DNA from: CAYVQA01 sp045119035
GTDB taxonomy: Bacteria; Bacillota_I; Bacilli_A; ML615J-28; CAG-313
Reading direction: 5' to 3'
DNA length: 7,376 nucleotides
Assembly: GCA_045119035.1 (NCBI GenBank)
Contig: JBGVCU010000038.1
Location: 1 to 7,376 of the forward strand
The notes beneath the pieces are model-generated. The model searched no databases and was not told where the DNA came from. It saw nothing but the letters and a program-made list of their open reading frames with translations. A program made the translations under genes and the position numbers. Shown piece by piece: positions 1 to 4,654 of this stretch (position 1 is its first letter; each line of letters starts with the position of its first letter).

Positions 1-1050
1 ATATCTATCATGATGTTTAACTTCTTCAAAAGCTAAAGCATCGCATTTAGATGTATAGGATTCTTCTTGTGTAACAAGATTTATTCCTATCATCTTACAT
101 TTATACTTTAAAAGATTCAATAACTTATAAAATGGAATTGATATAAAGTTTTGGTTGGTTTGTTTGCCTAATTGAATGGAGTCTTTCCATTCTTTATTTC
201 TGCCAAAAACTATTGTACCAATTTTGTGTTTCACACAATAATTTACAAGATATTTGGATGCTTTGTGCAGTATATCTGTAATCTTTAATTCTCGTTTTAG
301 AGATAAGGTTTCGATTTTACTTTTATTATAATTATAATCTTGTTTATCACCTTTTAACGGTCTTTCAGATTTTAATTTACTTAATTCTTTATTAAAGTAT
401 TGATTTATAGACTTTAAAGGTTTTCCATTTAAGATGAAACAATCATCTTTAGAAACGCAAGAACAAAGATTATTCATACCTAAATCAATACTTAAATAAT
501 CATTTATGTTTAAATCTTCGTTTGTTGTTTCTACTTCATAACTTATAGTTACTCTTATTTTCTTTCCTTTAGGAATAAAGTTTATAGTTTTAAAGTTCTT
601 TAATTCCTCTTTATAAACTTCATTAGGAATATGAACTTTATGTTCTTTATTAATAACTATAAACTGATTTTTAATTTTAATTGACTGATAATCAAAATAT
701 AGAATACCTAAATTGTTTTTGTATTTAGGTGGTTTAGGCATTCCTTTATATTTTGAAGGATTTACTTTAAAATCTTTAATTGCTCTAAAATATGATTTAT
801 AACACTTACATAACGCTCTAAGTGTATTTTGAGCCACTTTAGCTTTACAGAATTTTTTATAGTTATTGTATTCAGGATTTGGTTCAGATCTTAATTTTCT
901 ATTTAATGTTGTTTCATTTATAAAAGTCTTGTTTTCATTATATTGTTCATTAATTAAGTACCTTCCTTGATTATAAAGGTTCTTAGAAAGCAAAAATTGC
1001 TCTCTAAAGAACGTATTAGAATCAATTAGAAAATTAGCACTTAACTGCAT
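1..1050 (-). CDS. tnpB: TnpB-family RNA-guided nuclease (IS607/IS605-type OrfB), C-terminus beyond the left edge
   Basis: The frame is open for 350 codons from ATG at 1050 to the window edge, so the C-terminus is missing. It has a good ribosome site (AAAAAGGA at 1057-1064, 6 bases from ATG). Residues 1-180 form the TnpB N-terminal region, basic and helical with a KPPKYK-type segment near 106-111. The RuvC-I motif is SIDLGMNNL with catalytic Asp189. The usual RuvC-II glutamate (normally IVVEDL) is absent: the aligned segment reads IVFGRN (280-285), followed by EWK, an NQNF segment (299-302) and QEESYTSKCD (328-337). This is the signature of a TnpB subgroup in which the second acidic residue appears relocated, probably to Glu329 or Glu330. 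In the family, TnpB uses a guide RNA made from the element end to cut DNA and helps the transposon persist. The third RuvC Asp and the guide-RNA region lie outside the window. A relic of a TnpA partner lies just upstream (1125..1199). Family assignment is firm; activity is unknown. Confidence 0.92.
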   Translation of the reverse strand, partial: MQLSANFLIDSNTFFREQFLLSKNLYNQGRYLINEQYNENKTFINETTLNRKLRSEPNPEYNNYKKFCKAKVAQNTLRALCKCYKSYFRAIKDFKVNPSKYKGMPKPPKYKNNLGILYFDYQSIKIKNQFIVINKEHKVHIPNEVYKEELKNFKTINFIPKGKKIRVTISYEVETTNEDLNINDYLSIDLGMNNLCSCVSKDDCFILNGKPLKSINQYFNKELSKLKSERPLKGDKQDYNYNKSKIETLSLKRELKITDILHKASKYLVNYCVKHKIGTIVFGRNKEWKDSIQLGKQTNQNFISIPFYKLLNLLKYKCKMIGINLVTQEESYTSKCDALAFEEVKHHDRY

Positions 1051-1124
1051 TTAAAATCCTTTTTAAAATAACTTATATTATTATAATTTTTTATATAGAA
1101 AAATCAAGAGATATTTTAAAATAA

Positions 1125-1199
1125 TTAATACTTTTCAACATAATTATGTAAAATAACTCTTGTTATATTTAATAATTTTAAAACTTCTTTTGCTTTCAT
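1125..1199 (-). pseudogene. Remnant N-terminus of an IS607-type TnpA (MerR-like helix-turn-helix)
   Basis: A 24-residue frame starts at ATG 1199 and stops at TAA 1125-1127. It reads MKAKEVLKLLNITR (residues 1-14), then VILHNYVEKY. This matches the MerR-like DNA-binding start of IS607-family serine recombinases, typically KAKEVLKxLxISRxTLxxYVKxG. A full TnpA is about 200 residues, so only the recognition helix region survives and the recombinase domain with its catalytic serine is gone. It lies directly upstream of the TnpB gene on the same strand, the normal tnpA-tnpB order of IS607 elements, which supports the call. A weak ribosome site (AAAGAG) remains. The inference is that the element has lost its transposase and TnpB persists alone. 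Confidence 0.6.
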
Positions 1200-1265
1200 T
1201 TTTAATACTCTTTATAATTCTAATTCTTAAAAAATAACAAAAACGATAAAAAATTTAAATATTTT

Positions 1266-1563
1266 TTAATAATTTTTAATATTTTTGTATACTATAGTTC
1301 TTGAATGTTCGTAATTCAGCACACCGTAACAATTGTCTGTTTCGAAATAGCTAAAATTCTTAAATTCAAAATATTTGCAGATATCCTCAATTTTGCTATC
1401 TGTGTATAAAGCACTTTTTACTTTTTTATTATAGCTTAATTGTATGTTTTTGTAAATACTTTCTTTTCTTTTTCCTAAAAATTTTTCTAAGTCGTTGAAG
1501 TGTATTAAAGTGAACTGCTATCGATCTAAAGGTCGATAGCAGTTCACCTGTAATTTTTTTCAT
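1266..1563 (-). pseudogene. Broken small gene downstream of DHFR, function unknown
   Basis: The frame ending at TAA 1266-1268 is open back to a TAG at 1518-1520 but has no usable start codon. It encodes about 83 residues of ordinary composition, for example FNDLEKFLGKRKESIY, then a stretch ending YEHSRTIVYKNIKNY. A start does exist in another frame: ATG at 1561-1563, six bases after the DHFR stop, reading MKKITGELLSTFRS. Removing one T from the TTT run (plus-strand AAA at about 1507-1509) would join the two into one frame of roughly 99 residues. I do not recognise the family. Against a single gene, the junction overlaps a perfect 17-pair hairpin (1510..1547) that looks like a terminator, so the two pieces may be unrelated. 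It could be a decayed gene, a sequencing indel, or a gene tail left after rearrangement. Confidence 0.4.
1510..1547. terminator. Strong stem-loop downstream of DHFR
   Basis: The arms at 1510-1526 and 1531-1547 pair over 17 positions (15 perfect, one G-T, one G-C) around a TAAA loop, TTTA on the minus strand. The hairpin starts 22 bases after the DHFR stop. Minus-strand transcripts meet it with only a short TTT behind it; on the plus strand a T7 run follows about 6 bases later (1554-1560). It is most simply a terminator for the minus-strand DHFR transcript, or a bidirectional one. It overlaps the out-of-frame junction of the broken small gene. Confidence 0.6.
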
Positions 1564-1568
1564 TAAAT

Positions 1569-2105
1569 TTAACTGTTTTTAATTTCATTTAAAAATTCTT
1601 CTGCTTTTTCTACTACTTCATTTGTTTTGTTTGTAAATATATGAAATTCATAATTTCTGCACGTTTTAATATAAACACATGGAATGTAGTTTTCAAACTG
1701 TCTTGATACGCTAACTGTATCACCATCTACGTTCTTATGAATTAAAGTTCTAAAAATATTATTGGCAAACGGTAGTGACTGTTCGATTATTCGTTTTCCG
1801 CCAATTATAAAGATTTCGTTATTTTGGCTTTTAGCATAAGAAATGGCTTGTTCTAAGGTTTCAATAAAAATTAAATTTGGCAAGCAATATTGTTTATTTA
1901 ATTTATCTGCTTTAGAAGTGACAACGATGTTTAATCTATCTTTTAAGGGATTTCCTAAAGAATAAAACGTATTCAATCCCATTATAACAGTATTTTGTAA
2001 AGTCATGTATTTAAAAAACTTTAAATCGTTTTTACATTTCCATGGTAATTGATTATCTTTTCCAATTACGCCATCATCGTTACATGCAAATATAATGTTA
2101 ATCAT
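1569..2105 (-). CDS. folA: Dihydrofolate reductase
   Basis: This 178-residue protein matches DHFR along its length and reduces dihydrofolate to tetrahydrofolate with NADPH, supporting thymidylate synthesis. Its numbering runs parallel to E. coli DHFR at the start: GVIGKDNQLPW at 12-22 is the Met20-loop region, Asp27 is the proton-relay acid, VIMG is at 40-43, and Arg57 binds the folate glutamate tail. The IIGGKRI segment (100-106) is the GGGR cofactor loop and VDGDT fits the conserved EGDT. An oddity is Leu44, where most enzymes have the Arg that contacts the NADPH 2'-phosphate. The C-terminus is slightly longer than usual (E. coli 159 residues). ATG at 2105 has AAAGGA (2111-2116) 5 bases upstream and a possible TATAAT at 2130-2135. 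Phage DHFRs of this kind supply nucleotides during infection. The upstream gene remnant ends 9 bases before the start. Confidence 0.93.
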   Translation of the reverse strand: MINIIFACNDDGVIGKDNQLPWKCKNDLKFFKYMTLQNTVIMGLNTFYSLGNPLKDRLNIVVTSKADKLNKQYCLPNLIFIETLEQAISYAKSQNNEIFIIGGKRIIEQSLPFANNIFRTLIHKNVDGDTVSVSRQFENYIPCVYIKTCRNYEFHIFTNKTNEVVEKAEEFLNEIKNS

Positions 2106-2114
2106 ATAATTCCT

Positions 2115-2234
2115 TTATTGTTTTGTATAATTATAAAACAAATATTTGTAAAAATCTAATACTTCTTCTATGTCTGCACGGTGTTGTAAAAAATCGTCTA
2201 TAATGATACTAAAACGCTGATAGATTAAGATTAC
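2115..2234 (-). pseudogene. Orphan C-terminal gene fragment upstream of DHFR
   Basis: The frame is open for 39 codons from just after a TAA at 2235-2237 to TAA at 2115-2117, with no ATG, GTG or TTG start. It reads protein-like: IYQRFSIIIDDFLQHR, then ADIEEVLDFYKYLFYNY and TKQ. It stops immediately before the DHFR ribosome site, the spacing expected of a former upstream operon gene. The first codons lie inside one arm of the 2211..2290 inverted repeat, as though the upstream part was lost or replaced when the DUF285 gene arrived. The family is not recognised. Chance cannot be excluded for so short a frame. Confidence 0.35.
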
Positions 2235-2290
2235 TTAAGTTTGTGTATAGATATACTACAAATGCCTTAATATCGTTCTATCAGCGTTTT
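2211..2290. repeat. 80-base inverted repeat with nested stem-loops
   Basis: The perfect 14-base arms AAAACGCTGATAGA (2211-2224) and TCTATCAGCGTTTT (2277-2290) enclose 52 bases. Inside, ATTAAG (from 2224) can pair with CTTAAT (to 2272), and a central hairpin forms from TTTGT plus GTAT against ATAC plus ACAAA around AGAT, with one bulged T. The whole block can fold into one long interrupted stem. It begins 10 bases after the DUF285 stop on the minus strand, so it may act as its terminator, although only TTTT follows. I see no target-site duplication or tRNA-like loop. It could also be a small palindromic insertion or a non-coding RNA. Confidence 0.6.
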
Positions 2291-2300
2291 AATCGTATTA

Positions 2301-2987
2301 TTACTTAAATTTAGGTTGATATTCAGGTTTATTTTCTAAAGGAGAATTGTCAAATACATAACGATGTTCCATAACGTTTGAAACATCCCATGAAGAAATA
2401 TCTTGATTAAACTTTGAGCCATAGAACATGGTATCCATATCTTCAACATTAGATACATCCCATTCAGAAATGTCTCCGTTAAAAGATGAATTAAAAAACA
2501 TACCTTGCATAAGTATAACATTAGATACATCCCATTTAGAGATGTCACTATTAAAATATGAGTCATTGAACATATTATTCATAGTTTCAACATTAGACAC
2601 ATTCCATTTTGAAATGTCTCCGTCAAAATGAGTTTTCATAAACAATTTAGACATATCAGCAATTAAACTTGTATCAATAAAATTTAGATCACAATTACTA
2701 CCATTTTCTTTAATAGTATTTTTAATGATTTGCTTTAACTCTTCTTTAGTTTTAGGTTGAACCTTGGTTTTAACATATGTATTTGATATATTATTATCTT
2801 GTATATTTTTAATTACATCATTTGAATTTAATGTTTTTCTTAATGCAGTTTTTAATTCACTAATATCAATATTATCAACGACTAATAGATTAACCAAGTC
2901 AGTTAACATTGATTTAAGTTCATTATCTGTTCTTGATTGTTTAATTAACTTGATAATTTGTGATTTCTCACCAATATTTTCAATCAT
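2301..2987 (-). CDS. DUF285/BspA-like repeat protein
   Basis: This 228-residue protein has two parts. Residues 1-107 are charged and probably helical, with no signal peptide, lipobox or membrane segment. Residues 112-207 are four exact 24-residue repeats (112-135, 136-159, 160-183, 184-207) of the form MxxMFxxSxFNxDISxWDVSNVxx, the hallmark of the DUF285 (PF03382) BspA-like leucine-rich-repeat-type family. A short polar tail follows. Such repeats are abundant in mycoplasma surface proteins and scattered in other bacteria and phages, often as binding scaffolds, but no fixed function is known. The tryptophans are TGG codons. ATG at 2987 has an excellent ribosome site (GAGAGGA, 2995-3001, 7 bases away). 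It lies divergent to the plus-strand paralog gene at 3084, with the shared intergenic region holding both control regions. An intracellular or virion binding protein is a guess. Confidence 0.85.
   Translation of the reverse strand: MIENIGEKSQIIKLIKQSRTDNELKSMLTDLVNLLVVDNIDISELKTALRKTLNSNDVIKNIQDNNISNTYVKTKVQPKTKEELKQIIKNTIKENGSNCDLNFIDTSLIADMSKLFMKTHFDGDISKWNVSNVETMNNMFNDSYFNSDISKWDVSNVILMQGMFFNSSFNGDISEWDVSNVEDMDTMFYGSKFNQDISSWDVSNVMEHRYVFDNSPLENKPEYQPKFK
2367..2654 (-). repeat. Four tandem 72-base coding repeats (DUF285 units)
   Basis: The period is exactly 72 bases. The core ACATTAGATACATCCCAT and close variants recur near 2376, 2448, 2519 and 2591 on the plus strand. The third and fourth protein units (near 2519 and 2448) are the closest to each other; the unit nearest the C-terminus has diverged most. 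Tandem in-frame units of this size can change copy number by recombination without breaking the frame, as in the palindromic coding repeats described for DUF285 genes in mycoplasmas. Confidence 0.8.
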
Positions 2988-3054
2988 AATAAAATCCTCT
3001 CATTTCAAATACATTTTAATTATATATATTATTAATATAATAAAATCAAATATT

Positions 3055-3180
3055 TTTATAAATAAAGATAAAAGGAAATAATTATGATAGATTTAAATTC
3101 ACTAACTTTATACCAAAAAAAAATAAGTTCATATATTGATGAAAATGTATTAAATATTTCAACAAAATCAAATATCAATT
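3055..3180 (+). repeat. Direct repeat, copy 1 (promoter, ribosome site and N-terminal codons)
   Basis: These 126 bases recur at 3962-4086 (125 bases) with three substitutions and one missing C. The repeat covers TATAAATA, the ribosome site and the first 32 codons, then similarity at the DNA level drops abruptly while weak protein similarity continues. The sharp border points to recent recombination or conversion of the 5' part. Confidence 0.9.
3057..3064 (+). promoter_or_regulatory. T4-type late promoter core (TATAAATA) before the first paralog
   Basis: There is an exact TATAAATA, 19 bases before the ATG at 3084 and just ahead of the ribosome site AAAAGGA (7 bases from ATG). T4-type late promoters have this octamer at about -10 and no -35 element. 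In such AT-rich DNA chance matches are expected, but the same octamer stands at the same place before the paralog at 3991 and before the terminase. Confidence 0.55.
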
Positions 3181-3695
3181 ATTTATTCGCACATAAGTAT
3201 AAAATTGTTGTATTTAATAAACCAGATACTGGTAGTTCTTCTTATAATATGAGTGCGATGAGCAATTTAAGATTGTTTAGAAATGGTCAACAATTAACAG
3301 TTAAATCTATAAACAAAAATAATATGTATGACACAACTGCAATTTTAACGGATGGTGAATATGATTGTGAACTAAGACTTGTCGCACCAAGTATTAATAC
3401 CAACAATGTTGCTGTATATAATGCGCTTAACAGTGGATGGGTCTCGAAACACAATAGTCCTTGTAGTATAACATTAGAATTTGATATGGATAATCTTACA
3501 AAAATTTCATATCAGTCTGGAAAATCGGATGGATTTGGGTATACTCACCCTGAAGACAATGCAATAACAATATTTTGCGATGATAATCAAATATACAACA
3601 AAAACACAATCATTCCATATCGAGATAAGAATCAGAAAATCCACATCAATTTTGACAATTATAATGATGTTAATGTAACATATACACGGCAATAG
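3084..3695 (+). CDS. Probable late phage accessory protein, paralog 1 (intact)
   Basis: This 203-residue protein is of unknown family. ATG is chosen because it follows a good ribosome site and the same start precedes the paralog at 3991. Residues 1-34 (MIDLNSLTLYQKKISSYI, then DENVLNISTKSNIN and a YLF-type end) are nearly identical to the paralog and look like a helical N-terminal docking segment. The rest is rich in beta-type alternation with Asn, Asp, Ser and Tyr and no signal peptide. Blocks shared with the paralog in degenerate form are LFRNGQQLTVKS, the TAILTDGEYD region, SITLEFDMDNLTKI, and ITIFCDDNQI near the end. Such a plan (constant N-terminus, variable beta-rich body) is common in phage decoration or receptor-binding proteins, but that role is inference. 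It has a late promoter, runs opposite to neighbouring genes and ends just before a stem-loop. Confidence 0.8.
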   Translation: MIDLNSLTLYQKKISSYIDENVLNISTKSNINYLFAHKYKIVVFNKPDTGSSSYNMSAMSNLRLFRNGQQLTVKSINKNNMYDTTAILTDGEYDCELRLVAPSINTNNVAVYNALNSGWVSKHNSPCSITLEFDMDNLTKISYQSGKSDGFGYTHPEDNAITIFCDDNQIYNKNTIIPYRDKNQKIHINFDNYNDVNVTYTRQ

Positions 3696-3711
3696 ATTTT
3701 TGTACAAAACA

Positions 3712-3739
3712 TATAGGATTAATTTATGTTAATCCTATA
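3712..3739. terminator. Stem-loop after the first paralog
   Basis: The arms TATAGGATTAA (3712-3722) and TTAATCCTATA (3729-3739) pair perfectly over 11 positions around TTTATG. It starts 17 bases after the TAG of paralog 1. No strong T run follows on the plus strand. It also overlaps the end of the small minus-strand frame at 3719..3829, so it could serve both directions. Confidence 0.5.
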
Positions 3740-3829
3740 AAAGTTTAGTGTAAGTGTTTTTTTATCAACCGACAATTTGCTATATTTATTAACAATCTCT
3801 TTTGTAATTTTTATTAAATCGTCAGTCAT
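3719..3829 (-). CDS. Small frame downstream of the orphan terminase tail, possibly a truncated gene start
   Basis: The 36-codon frame starts at ATG 3829, reads MTDDLIKITKEIVNKYSKLS and continues VDKKTLTLNFYRININ to TAA. It begins 17 bases after the stop of the orphan terminase tail (3847..3953), as the next gene in a minus-strand operon would. The first 28 residues look like real protein. The last residues are encoded within the stem-loop of the neighbouring plus-strand cassette, which suggests the true gene was longer and lost its 3' part when that cassette arrived. The ribosome site is weak. The family is not recognised; it may be a real small protein, a remnant or chance. Confidence 0.35.
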   Translation of the reverse strand: MTDDLIKITKEIVNKYSKLSVDKKTLTLNFYRININ

Positions 3830-3846
3830 TCATAGCTCTAAAGTTT

Positions 3847-3953
3847 TTAGAAAAATCCAACAAAATCATCATTATCTATATTTTGATAATTATTATCATC
3901 AATGGTATCAAAGTTTCCTATTGCTAGATAATCTGAAAAATCAACTTCTTTAA
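3847..3953 (-). pseudogene. Orphan duplicate of the terminase gene 3' end
   Basis: These 107 bases match 4655-4761, the last 35 codons plus stop of the large terminase, with four substitutions and no gaps. On the minus strand they encode KEVDFSDYLAIGNFDTIDD, then NNYQNIDNDDFVGFF and stop. The intact gene has DNYQ, so only one residue differs. Upstream in frame there is no start codon, only AT-rich sequence of the second cassette promoter, so the fragment is untranslated. Homology ends at 3953, about 10 bases before TATAAATA of the second paralog. It marks the border of the inserted cassette. Confidence 0.93.
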
Positions 3954-3963
3954 TATTATTATT

Positions 3964-3971
3964 TATAAATA
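3964..3971 (+). promoter_or_regulatory. T4-type late promoter core (TATAAATA) before the second paralog
   Basis: This exact TATAAATA has the same spacing to ribosome site and ATG as in the first cassette. The site is kept even though the gene behind it is out of frame, which suggests recent inactivation or continuing use. Confidence 0.55.
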
Positions 3972-3990
3972 AAAATAAAAGGAAATAAAT

Positions 3991-4619
3991 ATGATAGATT
4001 TAAATTCACTAACTTTATACAAAAAAAAATAAGTTCATATATTGATGAAAACGTATTAAATATTTCAACAAAATCAAATATCAATTCTTTATTTAACGAA
4101 GTTCATAAGTATAAGATTATAATCACAACTAGCACAAGTCAATATTTAGCAAGCTATGTTAGTAGCGTTAAAATTATCAAAAACGGCATTCCATTAATAT
4201 TAAAATCTGTAACAAATAACTCTGCAACAAGCGCAAATGTTGTGCTAACAGATAATTCTAGTGATTATGATATAGATACAAGTTGTGGGAGCACTTATGA
4301 TGGTTATTACATTTCATCTATTTTTTCAGACACAAGTTCGTGGCTATCAGCAGAAGGTTCGGATGAAACACCAGTATATCTAGACTTCGAAATGCCATCA
4401 TTGTCTGAAATTTACTTTTATGCAAGTTGGTATGCGAATGATCCGTATTATACATATAGACAGGCAAGATCTTGCAAAATTAAAGTATTATGCGATGACA
4501 ACGTAATTTTGAATACAAATTTAGAAAATTTAAAATGGCGTGACAGAATAAGAATTATATTTGACGAGTATGATAAATGTCATACTAGTGTTATAAACAT
4601 CGGACCTGAGAATATATAA
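3991..4619 (+). pseudogene. Paralog 2 of the late accessory protein, off-frame at an A9 run (possible slippage-dependent gene)
   Basis: ATG at 3991 follows AAAAGGA and reads MIDLNSLTLYKKK, then TAA at 4030-4032. The same N-terminus as paralog 1 resumes in the -1 frame (ISSYIDENVLNISTK) and stays open to TAA at 4617-4619. A -1 shift on the AAA AAA codons, or one extra A, gives a 209-residue protein against 203 for paralog 1, differing in the join only by Gln to Lys. The body frame has no usable start nearby; its first candidate is an internal GTG at 4242. The body is well preserved and beta-rich, with degenerate blocks parallel to paralog 1: IIKNGIPLILKS, VVLTDNSSDYD, VYLDFEMPSLSEI and IKVLCDDNVI. 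It may be a pseudogene, a phase-off state, a gene expressed by slippage, or a sequencing error. Confidence 0.75.
4021..4029 (+). other. A9 homopolymer at the frame break of paralog 2
   Basis: Nine A follow TAC, so codons run AAA AAA AAA TAA. The heptamer A AAA AAA is a classic -1 slippery sequence, and runs of nine A are also prone to RNA polymerase slippage. A10 would restore the frame. Paralog 1 has CC then A9 and is in frame. I see no downstream stem-loop or pseudoknot close to the run. Confidence 0.85.
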
Positions 4620-4624
4620 TATAT

Positions 4625-4648
4625 TAGGTTCTGATGAAACAGAACCTA
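4625..4648. terminator. Stem-loop between convergent paralog 2 and terminase
   Basis: The arms TAGGTTCTG (4625-4633) and CAGAACCTA (4640-4648) pair perfectly around ATGAAA. It lies 5 bases after the stop of paralog 2 and 6 bases beyond the terminase stop, so it can serve both convergent transcripts. Neither side has a strong T run. Confidence 0.55.
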
Positions 4649-4654
4649 TAATTC

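Larger units (their letters stand above)
3962..4086 (+). repeat. Direct repeat, copy 2 (promoter, ribosome site and N-terminal codons)
   Basis: This is the second copy of the 3055-3180 repeat. It differs by G to A and T to A in the leader, T to C in a wobble position, and loss of one C before the A9 run, which breaks the frame. Confidence 0.9.

Noticed and set aside
2211..2290. tRNA gene in the 80-base folded block
   Set aside because: The arms are 14 bases long, and there is no standard T-loop or anticodon arm in a cloverleaf.
2336..2631. Open frames at 2336..2566 (minus) and 2428..2631 (plus) over the DUF285 repeats
   Set aside because: They are shadows created by the 72-base tandem repeats of the real gene; their residues simply repeat with the same period.
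2301..2987. Mycoplasma origin suggested by DUF285 repeats and low GC
   Set aside because: Tryptophan is TGG throughout, no TGA is read through, and the terminase and TATAAATA sites point to a T4-type phage.
2764..3081. Plus-strand 105-codon frame ending just before paralog 1
   Set aside because: Most of it is antisense to the 5' half of the DUF285 gene, the rest is AT-rich intergenic sequence, and it has no ribosome site.
3507..3707. Minus-strand 66-codon frame
   Set aside because: It is antisense to paralog 1, hydrophobic only because of AT-rich codons, and has no ribosome site or homology I recognise.
3698..3709. TTTTGTACAAAA perfect palindrome after paralog 1
   Set aside because: At 12 bases in very AT-rich DNA, with no second copy seen in the window, it is too weak to call an operator.
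4242..4619. A separate 125-residue gene starting at GTG 4242
   Set aside because: The frame stays open upstream to 4029 and matches paralog 1 there, so GTG 4242 is internal to the frameshifted paralog.
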